In this document: positions 1 to 9,621 of the stretch, in pieces
Layout of the letters: each line of letters opens with the position of its first letter
Position numbering within the stretch: the first letter of the stretch is position 1
Assembly (NCBI GenBank): GCA_031552145.1
Contig: JAVBMV010000011.1
Span: 23,916-87,915, forward strand
Length of the DNA: 64,000 bases
From: JAVBMV01 sp031552145
Lineage (GTDB): Bacteria > Myxococcota > Myxococcia > Myxococcales > UBA5297
Direction of reading: 5' to 3'
Translations under genes and position numbers: made by a program
The notes under the pieces: generated by a model
Told to the model about the DNA's origin: nothing
Database searches by the model: none
Seen by the model: only the letters and a program-made list of their open reading frames with translations

Positions 1-3000
1 TGGCGATGGCTGACGATTCACAGGCGGTTCGAACATACAGGATGGGCGCGAAGGTAGAGATGTTGGAGGCGGGGGGGGTTACCTTTGCCCGGAAGAGCCT
101 CGGTTCCGAGAGGTCGGTGGTCTTGAAGTGGTAGATGACCTCTCCACCAACGGCTCCAGCGCATCGGGCATCCGCTCCGATCATAACGGCGGTTGCGCCG
201 ACCGTGGTCGCTATTTCCTGAGTCACCCTGTCGTCGAAGAGCGCCAGCTCCCGTGCAATGGAACATGAGGTTGCGGGTGCGACGGGTAAGGGGGTGGTGG
301 TTAGCTTGAGCGCGAAATCGTCCTGATTGGGGAAAGTGGAATCGACCCAGAGCCAATATTTTCCCTGATCGAGTCGCGTGGAGATGGTTGCCGGCCCCCC
401 CGCGAGTTGCCACGCCGAGGCAAGGTCGGGAATCCCTGATTCGCCGCAGCGTTCCGAGAGATATAGGATCGCCTCTCCATATCCGGCGAAGGCAAGCGAA
501 GCTTCGACGACCATGGGTTCCTTCACATCGAGGCGGTATACCACATCGGCGCCCGAGCCATTGTGCGTCGCTGGTAGCGAGGTGGAGGTGCTGTTATGAG
601 ATGCGTAGGAAGTGGAGGCGTCGATGCGCACGGATGGTGTCGAGAGCTCCAGTATTGTCTCGTCTGCCGCACCCCAAATGGAGGCGCAGGTGTCATTCAA
701 CCTAGGAGTGGGTTGCAGCGACAGATTTAGGCCGAAAGTTCCTTCGCTTGCAGAGGTGGCGCCGCCGATGTGGATGTAGTAACGACCAGGGGCGACGTAG
801 GCCGAAGCCAGCGCGATTCCCGAGGCGCTGGAATAGGCGCAGAGGACGTTCGCTGAGGGCGCGATCGGCATACAGGAGTCTCGCTGTATGTAGATCGCTG
901 GCTTGAAAATCGCAGGCATCATTGAAGAGACGGAGGCGCTAAGGCGGCCGCTCTGTTCGATGTCTAGGACATAGACTACATCGGGACCGTTCAACGTCGT
1001 CTGGCCCGTGGCGCACGGAAAAGTGCCGCCATTCGTGGCATACTTGGTGCTGCCTGTGGTGCTTGCTGTCAGTGTTGCCGGGTCGAGCGAGAGTGAGCCG
1101 GGGAGCTCGCAGGAGTCGTTTTCTGGAGGGGTTCCGCTCGAACGCGTCGACGCAGCGAGCGAAAACGTCTTGCTCGCGTTTTTGTCCATTCCATCGACGA
1201 AGACGTAGAGAGGGCCGACGACGCCAGACCGTAAGACAGAGTAGGGTGTCTTGTTGGTAATTCCCGCAATGCATGCCAAGTTTTTCGCATCATCGCCGCA
1301 ACCATCTTTGATGTAGAGCGCTAGGCTGGTGCTCTTAATTGTGCTGGTGTTGTCTGTGTCGGGAGATGGCGTTAATGTGAAGACGACATCGTAGGTGCCC
1401 GGATGGTCAAACCGATAGACAAGATCGCCACCGGATGTATTGGCGCACGGGGCGTGATGATCATCAGGATCGCCGTCTAAGGTGTCGATAATTGCGGGGA
1501 TGTTGCCGCTTTCGTCCGGCGCAGGGAAGTCGATGGCGCCCGAGCAAGAAGTGTTTATTATGACGTCGGCGTCGCGCAGAGTAAAAGTGGCGCTGAACGT
1601 TCCACTGCCGCTCGCTTCGTGGCTGTCAAAGATGACCATATAGGATCGGCTGCCGGGCAGCTTGGGGGCGGTGAGAGAATTAGTCCCTCCCGTTTTGGCG
1701 TACCCACAGGCGAGTTCTTGGCGTGGAGGTGCGCTGCAGTCCTCCTTGATGGCGATTATGGAGAACATGTTGTTGTTCTCACCCGGAGTTACTTTGATTG
1801 AAAGATCGAAATGACCAGGGGGAAGGACGACCTTGTAGAAGAGCTCACGACCGGAAGGTCCGTCACGTCCGGGATAATGGCAGCTGTACTCCGTCTCGAG
1901 GGTGCCGCCCGCAGCGGTGTCCGCGTGAAGAACTGTGGCCTCTTCTGCCGACAATATGAGTGTCTCCGCATCGGCGCAGAGCTGGTTCGAGTAGGGTGGA
2001 GATTTAATGTAGGCGTCGACGGTGAAATCGCCGGCAAGCGCCTTGCCGCTCGATACATAGGAGTCTACGACGAGATAATAGGTGCCGGCGCTTAGGCGAA
2101 CCGCACCAAGATCTGCCCGCACTTTGTCGGATATGGTTGAGTGGGTTGCCGCGAGGCAACCGAGTTCATCGGCAATTCCCGTCCCGCACGCACTCTTGAT
2201 GTAGGCGACGGGAATGAAACCGGGGGTCTTCTCGGAGGCGGTCACCACGAAGTGGGCATCCGCATCGTTCGCGAGGGTCACGGCGAAGAGGGCATCACCT
2301 CCTCCGGCGAAGTTGTTGCAGCTTCCCTTCATATCGTCCGAGGTGGCGCGGGTCGAGCCTTTGGCCAAATAGTGGCCCGGCTGCGAGGAGTCGGCGGTGA
2401 GGGTGTAGGCCTCAGGTGAGGTGGTCAAGGCACCGCATGCGTCGTTGCCCGGCGCCACCGGTACTTCGGAGGAGGTGATGGTGAGCAGGAACTTCCCCGT
2501 GAGCGCCATCGTTTCGCTGGCGACCAGGATGAAGTAGTTGGTTGCTGGCTCGGCGCTATAGGTCGCCGCGTAGACCTCGCGGCTCTTCTCGGCGCGATCG
2601 CAAGAGAGGGCACTGTTGGCCTCAGTGCAGCTCTCGCGTATCTCCACGCCACCTCGGAAGCTGGAGCCCGAAGGAGCGATGATCTTCGCGAAGAGATCCC
2701 TCTTGACACCAGCGGGCGTGCGAACTTGGAACATGAGTTCTGGGCCGTCTTTGCCGGTGACGGCGCACGTCAGGGCGTCATCCTTCGCGGCCATGGCTGT
2801 GGTGCCCTCGAAAGTGATGGAGTGGCTCGAGGAGTCGAGAATGAGCTCTCGGGGGGAATCGCAGGTGTCGTTGGGGGAATCGCCGTGAAGGTCAATATGT
2901 AGTTGGAATTCCCCGGGGTGCAGATCGGTAGAAGAGACGGCGATATAGTAGGTACCCCTGGTCAGAGAGGGGATCTTCTTGACGGCAGCCGTTGGATGGC

Positions 3001-4543
3001 CGGCGACCACGGAATTGGCACAGTAGAGTTCCTCCTGCGTCTCTTCGTCGCAGCTTTCCACCAGTTGGAATGCTGGCACGTAGGCGTCGCTGGTGCCGGT
3101 GCTCGAGAGCGTGATGAGGACCCCCGAGTCCCTTTCAAGCGTGAAGGAATAGAAGAGGTCGCCTCCAGCGACGGCGCAGACGGAGAAGGGGCCATCCTTA
3201 GCCGTGCCCTTCGTGCTTCCCTCCACCATGGTGCTGTTGGCGCTGAAGGGCGGCATCGGGAAGGCGTTCGTGCAACGATCATTGGATGGGGTCGTGACAG
3301 GTGCTGCCAGAATCGAGATCGCAAGCGGCCCTCCGAGAGACTCGTCCTCGGGTGCGAAGTCGTCGATCCAGAGGAACCAGGTCCCGGCGGGGAGCGCCTT
3401 CGCGTTAATCATTGCAGTGTCGATGCCGGCTAAGGTGTCGGGGCTATTGCAAATGAATTGTGCGCTCATGTCGTCACAGTCGCTGCGCAGATAGATGACG
3501 GGCACCACGTTGCTTTCGTTGATGGGCGTCGCCGACACCTGGACATCGGACGGGGTGGAGAGGGTGAAGGAGTAGACAACATCCCTGCCGCCGTAGTTTA
3601 CGGAACAGCTATTGCTGATGGGGAGACTGCCCTGGGCAGTGTAGGTGCTCTCGCTCGCGATGGAGGTGTCGGTCTCGAACTCGATGGCGCCATTGACCAG
3701 GATTAGCGAGACCACGCCGTCGCAGTCATCGTTGACGGGAGGCGCACCCGGGGCCGCGCATTGATTGTCTCGGCAGGTCTGGGTCTGGTCACAATCGCCG
3801 CAGCTCGGAATTACGCGTGCCACACCGCAGGCGTCGAGTGCCTGGTATTTGCCACACTCCTTACTGTTGCGCTGACAGATCTCCGCCAGATCGAAGTCGT
3901 CGCATGTGCAGCGGTTTTCATTGTTGCAGCGCTCGGGGTAGGCGCAGTCGCCGCACTCGAAGGCGCGCTCCACTCCGCATCTATCCAGCACGGTGCCGCT
4001 GCCGCACTCGGCGCCGAGATTGGCGGCGACCAGGTCGCAGAGTTCCTTGTCCCCCTCCGGCTCGCAGGAGCAGGTGGCGGAGGAGAGGTTGCAGCTCTTT
4101 GGCACGACGCAGCGGTCGGGGCAGGTGACCTCCCGCTCCTCTCCGCAGCGATCGGTAAGCTGCAGGCGACCGCAAGAGTCGGGGTTGCGCGCGCAGATGG
4201 CCTCTTCACTATCCGAGCAGCGCTCGCAAGTGCCGCCGATCAGGCAGGCGATCCCATTGCCGCAAGATCCACAGGTGCCGCCGCATCCGTCGTCTCCACA
4301 TTCGCGCCCCGTGCACTTGGGCTCGCAACATGCGCCTCGGAAGCACTTCTCCCCCTCCTCGCAGCAGGTGGAGGCGCATTCGACGCGGGGAGGCGCGCAG
4401 GGCTCGCTCCCGTCGGGCCCGGTGTCGGGCCCGGTGTCGGGCCCTGCATCGCTATGGGGAACGTCGAAGGTCTCCGTCTCGCAGCCGGTGGCCACTACTA
4501 CGCAGAGAGAGAGCAGCATCACCAGACCTGTCACTTGTTTCAT
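1..4543 (-). CDS. Giant repeat lipoprotein, 3' end beyond window
   Basis: One open frame runs from an ATG at 4543 to the left edge without a stop, at least 1514 codons. The start has a strong ribosome site (GAGGTGA). The product begins with a lipoprotein signal (hydrophobic core, then VATGC), a short Asp-Gly-Pro repeat, and a cysteine-rich region to about residue 270 with CGDDGCGGTCG-type motifs seen in many myxobacterial surface proteins. From residue 271 it consists of about nine repeats of roughly 140 residues, each opening with Asn-Asp-x-x-Cys, then a (G)xD(L/V)xYxF strand, a mid-repeat Cys pair, and a closing GTYYIxVD-like strand. This looks like a PPC (pre-peptidase C-terminal)-type beta-sandwich array. 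I infer an outer-surface, disulfide-stabilised binding or adhesion lipoprotein; no catalytic domain is visible in the part present. The gene is lower in GC and more varied in codon use towards its 3' half than its neighbours. Confidence 0.85.
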   Translation of the reverse strand, partial: MKQVTGLVMLLSLCVVVATGCETETFDVPHSDAGPDTGPDTGPDGSEPCAPPRVECASTCCEEGEKCFRGACCEPKCTGRECGDDGCGGTCGSCGNGIACLIGGTCERCSDSEEAICARNPDSCGRLQLTDRCGEEREVTCPDRCVVPKSCNLSSATCSCEPEGDKELCDLVAANLGAECGSGTVLDRCGVERAFECGDCAYPERCNNENRCTCDDFDLAEICQRNSKECGKYQALDACGVARVIPSCGDCDQTQTCRDNQCAAPGAPPVNDDCDGVVSLILVNGAIEFETDTSIASESTYTAQGSLPISNSCSVNYGGRDVVYSFTLSTPSDVQVSATPINESNVVPVIYLRSDCDDMSAQFICNSPDTLAGIDTAMINAKALPAGTWFLWIDDFAPEDESLGGPLAISILAAPVTTPSNDRCTNAFPMPPFSANSTMVEGSTKGTAKDGPFSVCAVAGGDLFYSFTLERDSGVLITLSSTGTSDAYVPAFQLVESCDEETQEELYCANSVVAGHPTAAVKKIPSLTRGTYYIAVSSTDLHPGEFQLHIDLHGDSPNDTCDSPRELILDSSSHSITFEGTTAMAAKDDALTCAVTGKDGPELMFQVRTPAGVKRDLFAKIIAPSGSSFRGGVEIRESCTEANSALSCDRAEKSREVYAATYSAEPATNYFILVASETMALTGKFLLTITSSEVPVAPGNDACGALTTSPEAYTLTADSSQPGHYLAKGSTRATSDDMKGSCNNFAGGGDALFAVTLANDADAHFVVTASEKTPGFIPVAYIKSACGTGIADELGCLAATHSTISDKVRADLGAVRLSAGTYYLVVDSYVSSGKALAGDFTVDAYIKSPPYSNQLCADAETLILSAEEATVLHADTAAGGTLETEYSCHYPGRDGPSGRELFYKVVLPPGHFDLSIKVTPGENNNMFSIIAIKEDCSAPPRQELACGYAKTGGTNSLTAPKLPGSRSYMVIFDSHEASGSGTFSATFTLRDADVIINTSCSGAIDFPAPDESGNIPAIIDTLDGDPDDHHAPCANTSGGDLVYRFDHPGTYDVVFTLTPSPDTDNTSTIKSTSLALYIKDGCGDDAKNLACIAGITNKTPYSVLRSGVVGPLYVFVDGMDKNASKTFSLAASTRSSGTPPENDSCELPGSLSLDPATLTASTTGSTKYATNGGTFPCATGQTTLNGPDVVYVLDIEQSGRLSASVSSMMPAIFKPAIYIQRDSCMPIAPSANVLCAYSSASGIALASAYVAPGRYYIHIGGATSASEGTFGLNLSLQPTPRLNDTCASIWGAADETILELSTPSVRIDASTSYASHNSTSTSLPATHNGSGADVVYRLDVKEPMVVEASLAFAGYGEAILYLSERCGESGIPDLASAWQLAGGPATISTRLDQGKYWLWVDSTFPNQDDFALKLTTTPLPVAPATSCSIARELALFDDRVTQEIATTVGATAVMIGADARCAGAVGGEVIYHFKTTDLSEPRLFRAKVTPPASNISTFAPILYVRTACESSAIA
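4412..4444 (-). repeat. 12-bp tandem repeat in lipoprotein linker
   Basis: Nearly three copies of GTCGGGCCCGGT (plus-strand reading) lie just after the lipoprotein signal of the giant repeat protein. They encode a DTGP-DTGP-DG linker tethering the mature protein to the membrane. In-frame copy-number change would alter only linker length. Confidence 0.85.
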
Positions 4544-4686
4544 TTTTCACCTCGCGCACCCTGCGCACCCTGTTCCTCCCTAGGAGTATCCAGGGCGCGG
4601 ATCCTTCCCTCGCGAGGTGGGCGGGACTTTGGCTCGCTGCTGCACTAGAGTCCTTCCAACCCCTTCCCTCTCGAGAGGAGACCCCC

Positions 4687-5529
4687 ATGTTCCAACCGAT
4701 GATCATCCAGGCCGCCATCGTGGGCGCCGAGGTGATGCGCAAGGACTCGCCCTACATCCCCTACAGTCCCGAGGAGATCGCGGCGGAGGCCATCAAGTGT
4801 CGCGAGGCGGGCGCGGCGCTGGTCCACCTCCACGTGCGCGAGACCGACGGCGCCCCTTCGCAGCGTGCCGAGCTCTTTGGCGAGGCGATCGGCCTGATCC
4901 GGAAGGCGAAGTGCGACGTCATCATCCAGACCTCGACCGGCGGCGCGGTGGGTATGACGGGAGAGGAGCGGTGCGGTCCGCTCACGCTCACCGGCGCGCT
5001 GAAGCCCGAGATGGCGACGCTCACAACCGGCACCGTCAACTTCGGCGAGGAGGTCTTCTCGAACCCCAGGCCGCTGGTGCGCGACATCGCGCAGCGTATG
5101 AAGACGGCGGGCATCAAGCCCGAGTTCGAGATCTTCGACGCGGGGATGATCGACGAGGCGAAGTACCTGGAGAAGGAGGGGCTCGTCTCCTTCCCGGGCC
5201 ACTGGGACTTTGTGCTGGGCGTGCCGGGTGGGCTGGGCGCGCGCGCCGACGCGCTCGACTACTGCCTCTCGCAGCTGCCCAAGGGCGCCAGCTGGTGCTG
5301 CGCGGCGATGGGGCGCCACCAGTTCCCCATGGTGGAGATCGTGGCGGAGCGCGGCGGCAACTCGCGCGTGGGGATGGAGGACAACATCTATCTCTCCAAG
5401 GGCGTGCTGGCGAAGGGGAGCTACGAGCTGGTGGCCAAGGCGGTGGAGATCGCCAAGTCGAAGGGGCGCGCCATCGCGACGCCCGCCGAGGCGCGCGCCA
5501 TCATCGGGCTGCCGGCGCTCTCGAGCTAG
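4687..5529 (+). CDS. Beta-keto acid cleavage enzyme (BKACE, former DUF849)
   Basis: The 280-residue product matches the BKACE family throughout. These Zn-dependent TIM-barrel enzymes condense a beta-keto acid with acetyl-CoA, giving acetoacetate and a new acyl-CoA; 3-keto-5-aminohexanoate cleavage enzyme (Kce) is the classic member. Visible family marks are a VHLHVR metal-binding His pair near residue 47, the TSTGG strand, the EIFDAG segment, a GVPGG loop and a GGN-RVGMEDN motif near the C-terminus. The start follows an AGGAG site. No lysine-fermentation genes are adjacent, so the keto-acid substrate cannot be assigned. The gene is monocistronic, divergent from the giant lipoprotein, and ends at a strong stem-loop. 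Confidence 0.9.
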   Translation: MFQPMIIQAAIVGAEVMRKDSPYIPYSPEEIAAEAIKCREAGAALVHLHVRETDGAPSQRAELFGEAIGLIRKAKCDVIIQTSTGGAVGMTGEERCGPLTLTGALKPEMATLTTGTVNFGEEVFSNPRPLVRDIAQRMKTAGIKPEFEIFDAGMIDEAKYLEKEGLVSFPGHWDFVLGVPGGLGARADALDYCLSQLPKGASWCCAAMGRHQFPMVEIVAERGGNSRVGMEDNIYLSKGVLAKGSYELVAKAVEIAKSKGRAIATPAEARAIIGLPALSS

Positions 5530-5538
5530 CCGACCAAA

Positions 5539-5569
5539 GACCAGGAGCGCTCCCAGGGCGCTCCTGGTC
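5539..5569. terminator. Stem-loop between convergent genes
   Basis: A perfect 12-bp inverted repeat (GACCAGGAGCGC with GCGCTCCTGGTC) around a 7-base loop sits between the convergent stops at 5529 and 5588. It has no T-run on either side, so it is either a bidirectional factor-assisted terminator or a 3'-end-protecting hairpin. Confidence 0.6.
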
Positions 5570-5587
5570 GGCTGGCGCAAATCGCGG

Positions 5588-6901
5588 CTATTCGAGCCAC
5601 CCAGTTCTTCTGTTGTTAAAGTACCGAAGGGCTCCAGGCGTATTCATCGGACCAGGGCTGTTGGTTTGGATTGCGAAGATAACAGTTTCGTCCATGAAGT
5701 CTACCGTCAGATAGTAAATGCCCGTGGGGCCGAGATTGACTGACAATGATTTGTAGTCTCCGCCGAGTGGAATGCGCCAGAGTTCGGACAGCTCTGGCGT
5801 GTACGCGGTGGCGTAAACCTGGCCAGGGGATTCTCCGTCTTGTTCCCATTGTGTGCCGTATAGAGTTCCGTCCGCGCCGATGGCGCGTACATAAGCGTTC
5901 CTGTCGGCGCGAGTCAAGGTGTCGATGTGCGTTCCATCTTTGTCAAATCTTTCATATACGGCCCGTCCATCTAGAGAGGTTATTCCTACGTAAGTCCGCG
6001 CCTGTCCGTCGGTGAGGAAGACGTTCCACCCGCCATCGATGTCAGCAGGATGGCTCCATTTTTGATTGCCACACTCGTCTAGCATGGCACTGCGGATATA
6101 TGCGACACCATCAGCTTCATATCCCCAGTAGTCCGCAATTCCTATCTGCGAAAAGACTATGCGAAAAACATGCCTCCCGGAAGTATCGACATTGGACCAA
6201 TAATAGGATTTGCCATTGGGTGCCGAATGCGCGTCCAGGTCAACAAAGAGCGTGTCACCCGCGCCGCCTCTGAGTCTGCGCGCCTGTCCTGCTGTGAGCC
6301 CAATGCGCTCTTTCCAGACCTGCTTTCCCGAATTCGCGGCTATTGCATAAAGGTAGCCGTCGCTTGCGGCGACGTAGAGCACGTTGTCAGGGCTCAGCAG
6401 CAGCCGCGATGCGTAGACCGTTTCGTTGTTGCGATCTAGGTTCCTGCCAAACCCATGTTTCCAACGTAGAGCACCGTCCTTGGTAAAAGAGAAAACGGAT
6501 GAAGACGCAAAATAGAAATTGCCGTCGGCATCTGCTGTCAATCCCGCTTCGAAGCCGCCCCCGATGCTATTCATGTCGACGAAATTCTCTACTGGGTCGC
6601 CGTTAAGATCTACTATCCAGAGCGTATTGACGGAGACAAGGGCAAGCCTTTCGGCTGTGAGGACGGTTTCAGGCGCGTATCCCGAGGCGGGAACGCTCTT
6701 TCGCCAGAGGAGGGAGGGGGCGCCATTGTCCAACGGCTCGAGAGGCTCGACGATTCTGGGCTGGGGCCATCCTTCGATACAGCGACGAGGTGCGGTTGCC
6801 GTGGCTCCCTCTCTCGCACATGCGGTTGCGAGTAGGGTGAGCGTCACGAACAGAAATCTCGTTGACAACTTGGAGAAGCTGATGCTGCTCGTGAGCTGCA
6901 T
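5588..6901 (-). CDS. PQQ-like beta-propeller lipoprotein
   Basis: A 437-residue predicted lipoprotein: a basic/hydrophobic N-terminus ends in a LLATAC lipobox. The body has repeated propeller blades of the PQQ/WD40-like type, for example LWIVDLNG, GYLYAIAANSGKQVWK and YATAYTPELSELWR, in which a Tyr/Trp strand alternates with Ala-x-(N/D)-x-G turns. Such proteins act as scaffolds or ligand binders in the periplasm or outer membrane; BamB is one example, but this lacks the bam context. ATG at 6901 follows a GAGGAGGAA site; a GTG codon immediately before it (6904) is an alternative start. Function unknown. Confidence 0.75.
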   Translation of the reverse strand: MQLTSSISFSKLSTRFLFVTLTLLATACAREGATATAPRRCIEGWPQPRIVEPLEPLDNGAPSLLWRKSVPASGYAPETVLTAERLALVSVNTLWIVDLNGDPVENFVDMNSIGGGFEAGLTADADGNFYFASSSVFSFTKDGALRWKHGFGRNLDRNNETVYASRLLLSPDNVLYVAASDGYLYAIAANSGKQVWKERIGLTAGQARRLRGGAGDTLFVDLDAHSAPNGKSYYWSNVDTSGRHVFRIVFSQIGIADYWGYEADGVAYIRSAMLDECGNQKWSHPADIDGGWNVFLTDGQARTYVGITSLDGRAVYERFDKDGTHIDTLTRADRNAYVRAIGADGTLYGTQWEQDGESPGQVYATAYTPELSELWRIPLGGDYKSLSVNLGPTGIYYLTVDFMDETVIFAIQTNSPGPMNTPGALRYFNNRRTGWLE

Positions 6902-6951
6902 CACCTGTTCCTCCTCAGCAGGACAAGCCCTTCTTTTGAGAAGGCCTAGGG

Positions 6952-6980
6952 ATTGTGAAAAGTGCGGCAGTCCTTGTCAA
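6952..6980 (-). promoter_or_regulatory. Sigma-70-like promoter for propeller lipoprotein
   Basis: On the minus strand a perfect TTGACA is followed after 17 bases by CACAAT (4 of 6 consensus bases), about 50 bases upstream of the lipoprotein start. Found by eye only. Confidence 0.45.
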
Positions 6981-7082
6981 CCGGATGCTCGGGCGATGGC
7001 CCCTGTTCCCAGTGGGGTTGCCCGTACTCTCGATCGAGCCACCAGTTGAAACGGCTGGCCGAGCCGCTACGATGCGCGCCCC

Positions 7083-8204
7083 ATGCCATTCACGGACATC
7101 GTAGGTCAGGAGCGCCCTATCTCGCTCCTGACCGGCGCCCTGCGGAAGGGCGCGCTGCACCACGCCATGCTCTTTGCCGGCCCCGAGGGGGTGGGCAAGG
7201 AGCTCACCGCGCTCACCTTGGCGCAGGCCGCCAACTGTGACGGACCGGCCCGCCCCTCGGCTAGCCAGGGCCTCTTCTCTGGAATGGAGCGCGAGGCGGC
7301 TCGCGGCCACGCGCCCTCTCACGTGCCTTCTAAGGACGCGTGCGGCGAGTGCCCGTCGTGCCGGCGCATCGCGGGGCGCAATCACCCCGACATCCTCTGG
7401 CTCATGTCGGAGGCGGAGCAGGTGGAGCGCAAGCTGGCCGGTCGCGCCGACTTCAGCTCGACGCCTTCGCGCGAGATCAGGATCGCGCAGATACGAGCGC
7501 TGCCGGAGCGGCTGGCGCTCAAGGCGCTGGAGGCGAAGCGCAAGTTCGCCATCATCGTGGGCGCCGAGGCGATGAACACCGCCGCGCAGAACGCTTTCCT
7601 GAAGCTATTGGAAGAACCGCCCGACGCCACTTCACTCATCCTCATCAGCCATGCGCCCGACCAGCTGCTGCCGACCATACGGTCGCGCTGCATGAAGCTC
7701 TCCTTCAATCCGCTGCCGCTCGACTTCGTGGCGAAGCGGGTGATGCAGGCGCAGAAGCTGGACGAGGAGAGCGCCCGCCTCTGCGCCGCGATGGCCGAGG
7801 GCTCGCTCGCGGCGGCGCTGGCGCTCGACCCCAAGACGCTGGCGAAACGGCGCGCGCTCATCGAGCGGGTGGAGCAGCTCGCGGCAAAGGGCGTGAACGA
7901 GGCCTTCGCGCTCGCCGCCGAATTTGGCGAAGAGCGCGAGGAGGCCGAGGCGCACCTGATGCAACTGGAGACCTGGTTCCGCGATACCGCGGCCGCCGCC
8001 TCGGGCGCCGAAGAGCGCACGCTCATCAACCGCGATCTGGCGCCGCTGGCCTATGAGGCGCGTTCCCAGGCGGGCTGGACGCTGGCCGAACCGCTTCGAA
8101 GAATCGAGCTCTGCCGCGAGGCGCGCGCGGCGCTGCGAGGCAATGGCTCTCCAAAACTGCAGCTGGAGGCGTTCTTCCTCCGCCTTCTCTACCCCGAGGC
8201 CTGA
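7083..8204 (+). CDS. holB: DNA polymerase III delta-prime subunit
   Basis: A 373-residue AAA+ clamp-loader subunit. It opens with the family signature FxDIVGQ, followed by a P-loop (GPEGVGKE, near residue 35), a zinc-binding cluster (CGECPSC, near residue 86) and the DnaX-type stretch ending in NAFLKLLEEPP. Next come the SRC arginine-finger-like motif (TIRSRCMKL) and a helical C-terminal collar domain. It loads the beta clamp together with DnaX and the delta subunit; holA is encoded immediately downstream (four-base gap), an unusually direct pairing of clamp-loader genes. A short insert between the P-loop and the zinc cluster is rich in Ala/Ser/Pro. Confidence 0.92.
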   Translation: MPFTDIVGQERPISLLTGALRKGALHHAMLFAGPEGVGKELTALTLAQAANCDGPARPSASQGLFSGMEREAARGHAPSHVPSKDACGECPSCRRIAGRNHPDILWLMSEAEQVERKLAGRADFSSTPSREIRIAQIRALPERLALKALEAKRKFAIIVGAEAMNTAAQNAFLKLLEEPPDATSLILISHAPDQLLPTIRSRCMKLSFNPLPLDFVAKRVMQAQKLDEESARLCAAMAEGSLAAALALDPKTLAKRRALIERVEQLAAKGVNEAFALAAEFGEEREEAEAHLMQLETWFRDTAAAASGAEERTLINRDLAPLAYEARSQAGWTLAEPLRRIELCREARAALRGNGSPKLQLEAFFLRLLYPEA

Positions 8205-8208
8205 GCTC

Positions 8209-9513
8209 ATGAGCGAGAGCAGCACCTTTCTGAAGGCAATCGAGGCGGGAAAGGCCGCTCCGGCCTATCTCATTACGGGCGAGGAGTACCTGGTGCGCAA
8301 GGTGAGCGACGAGCTGGTGGGCGCGCTCCTTCCGGGCTCCACCGCCGCGCTCAACCTCGCCATCATGGATGGCACCTCCGCGGCCGAGGTCGCGCGCGAG
8401 CTGGCCACCCTGGCGATGCTGCCCGGGCGCAAGGTGGTGCTGGTGCGCGAGCCCGAGTTCCTGGCGCCGCAGAAGCGCGCGAAGGCCGACGCGCTGGCGA
8501 AGGTGAAGGAGGCCTGGACGGGCGGCAAGCGCAGGCTCGCCGCCAACCGCGCTCTGGCGCTCCTTGCGCGCGCGGGGCTGGGGCCCAGGGAGCTCTCCGC
8601 TGCCTCCGTGGAGCAGCTCGAGAAGGCGCTCGGCACGGAGCTGGCCGACACCGACGCCTCCTTCCTGCGCGATATTGGCTCCTTCTGCATGGAAGAGGGG
8701 CTCACCTCGCCCGAGGGGGGCACGGCGCCGCTCGAGGCGCTGCTCGAGAAGGGGCTGCCCAAGGGGCACCACCTGGTCATCGAGGCGACGCAGCTCGACG
8801 CTGCCCACCCGATGGTGAAACGCATCGCCCGCGATGGGGTGCTGATCGAGCGGAAGGTGGAGCGCGAGCTGAAGAAGCTCGACATCCATCAGGTGGCCGC
8901 CGAGCTGCTCGCGCCCTTGGGCAAGCGGCTCGACGGCGCCGCCGAGGCGCTGCTGAAGGACTACTGCGGCGCCGAGATGCGGCTCCTGCTCGGCGAGCTG
9001 GAGAAGCTGGCCACCTACGTCCCGGAGAAGCAGCAGACGATCACCGAGGCCGATGTCCGGGCCATCGTGAGCCGCTCGCGCGAAGAGGAGTTCCTGGAGC
9101 TCTCCAACGCCATCCAGAGCCGCGATCTGCGCACCGCCCTGCGCTACGTCGAGGGCGCGCTGGGCGCGGGCGAGGCGCCGCTGAGGCTCTCCGCGACGCT
9201 CGCCACGATGGTGCGCAACCTGCTCGAGAGCCGGGCGCGCTGGGCGCGGGCGGGCTTTGGACCCAGGACCTCGAAGGGCGAGTTCGACGCGAAGGGATTG
9301 CCAATCCTCGCGGCCGAGGTGAAGGAGCGTGGCGGGCGCCCCCCTCACCCCTATGCCGCCTGGATGAACTTTCAGGCCTCCATGCGCTTTGAGCTGATGG
9401 AGCTGGTTCGCGCCCACCTGACCGTCGCCAGGGCAGACATGGCGCTCAAGTCGGGCGCGAACCCTCGGATGGCGCTCGAGTCGATCCTCTTCGCGCTCTG
9501 CCGGGCGGCATAG
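8209..9513 (+). CDS. holA: DNA polymerase III delta subunit
   Basis: A 434-residue delta subunit, starting four bases after holB. The N-terminal region has the AAA+-like fold of HolA (YLITGEEYLVRK near residue 20, GRKVVLVREPEF near residue 75) and no functional P-loop, as expected for delta. The C-terminal collar contains REEEFLELSNAIQSRDLR and ends in an ALESILFALCR helix typical of the family. The protein is longer than the roughly 340-residue E. coli form because of an insert of about 80 residues after residue 95 (Lys/Ala/Leu-rich, through PEGGTAPLEALL). Its role is to open the beta clamp. Confidence 0.88.
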   Translation: MSESSTFLKAIEAGKAAPAYLITGEEYLVRKVSDELVGALLPGSTAALNLAIMDGTSAAEVARELATLAMLPGRKVVLVREPEFLAPQKRAKADALAKVKEAWTGGKRRLAANRALALLARAGLGPRELSAASVEQLEKALGTELADTDASFLRDIGSFCMEEGLTSPEGGTAPLEALLEKGLPKGHHLVIEATQLDAAHPMVKRIARDGVLIERKVERELKKLDIHQVAAELLAPLGKRLDGAAEALLKDYCGAEMRLLLGELEKLATYVPEKQQTITEADVRAIVSRSREEEFLELSNAIQSRDLRTALRYVEGALGAGEAPLRLSATLATMVRNLLESRARWARAGFGPRTSKGEFDAKGLPILAAEVKERGGRPPHPYAAWMNFQASMRFELMELVRAHLTVARADMALKSGANPRMALESILFALCRAA

Positions 9514-9621
9514 CCGGCAGCCGGGAGCGGACGCCTCTCGCGGTTTTCCCACCCTTGTGCTACGGACTCCCGCCCGCCTGGGCGAAGAGGGCCCGGGCCA
9601 GGCCAAGGGAAGAGCCGCCGA

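Noticed and set aside
3761..4648. Long plus-strand open frame opposite the cysteine-rich lipoprotein head
   Set aside because: It is antisense to a signal-peptide-bearing frame with a strong ribosome site and repeated motifs; the plus-strand translation is low-complexity Ala/Gly without family features.
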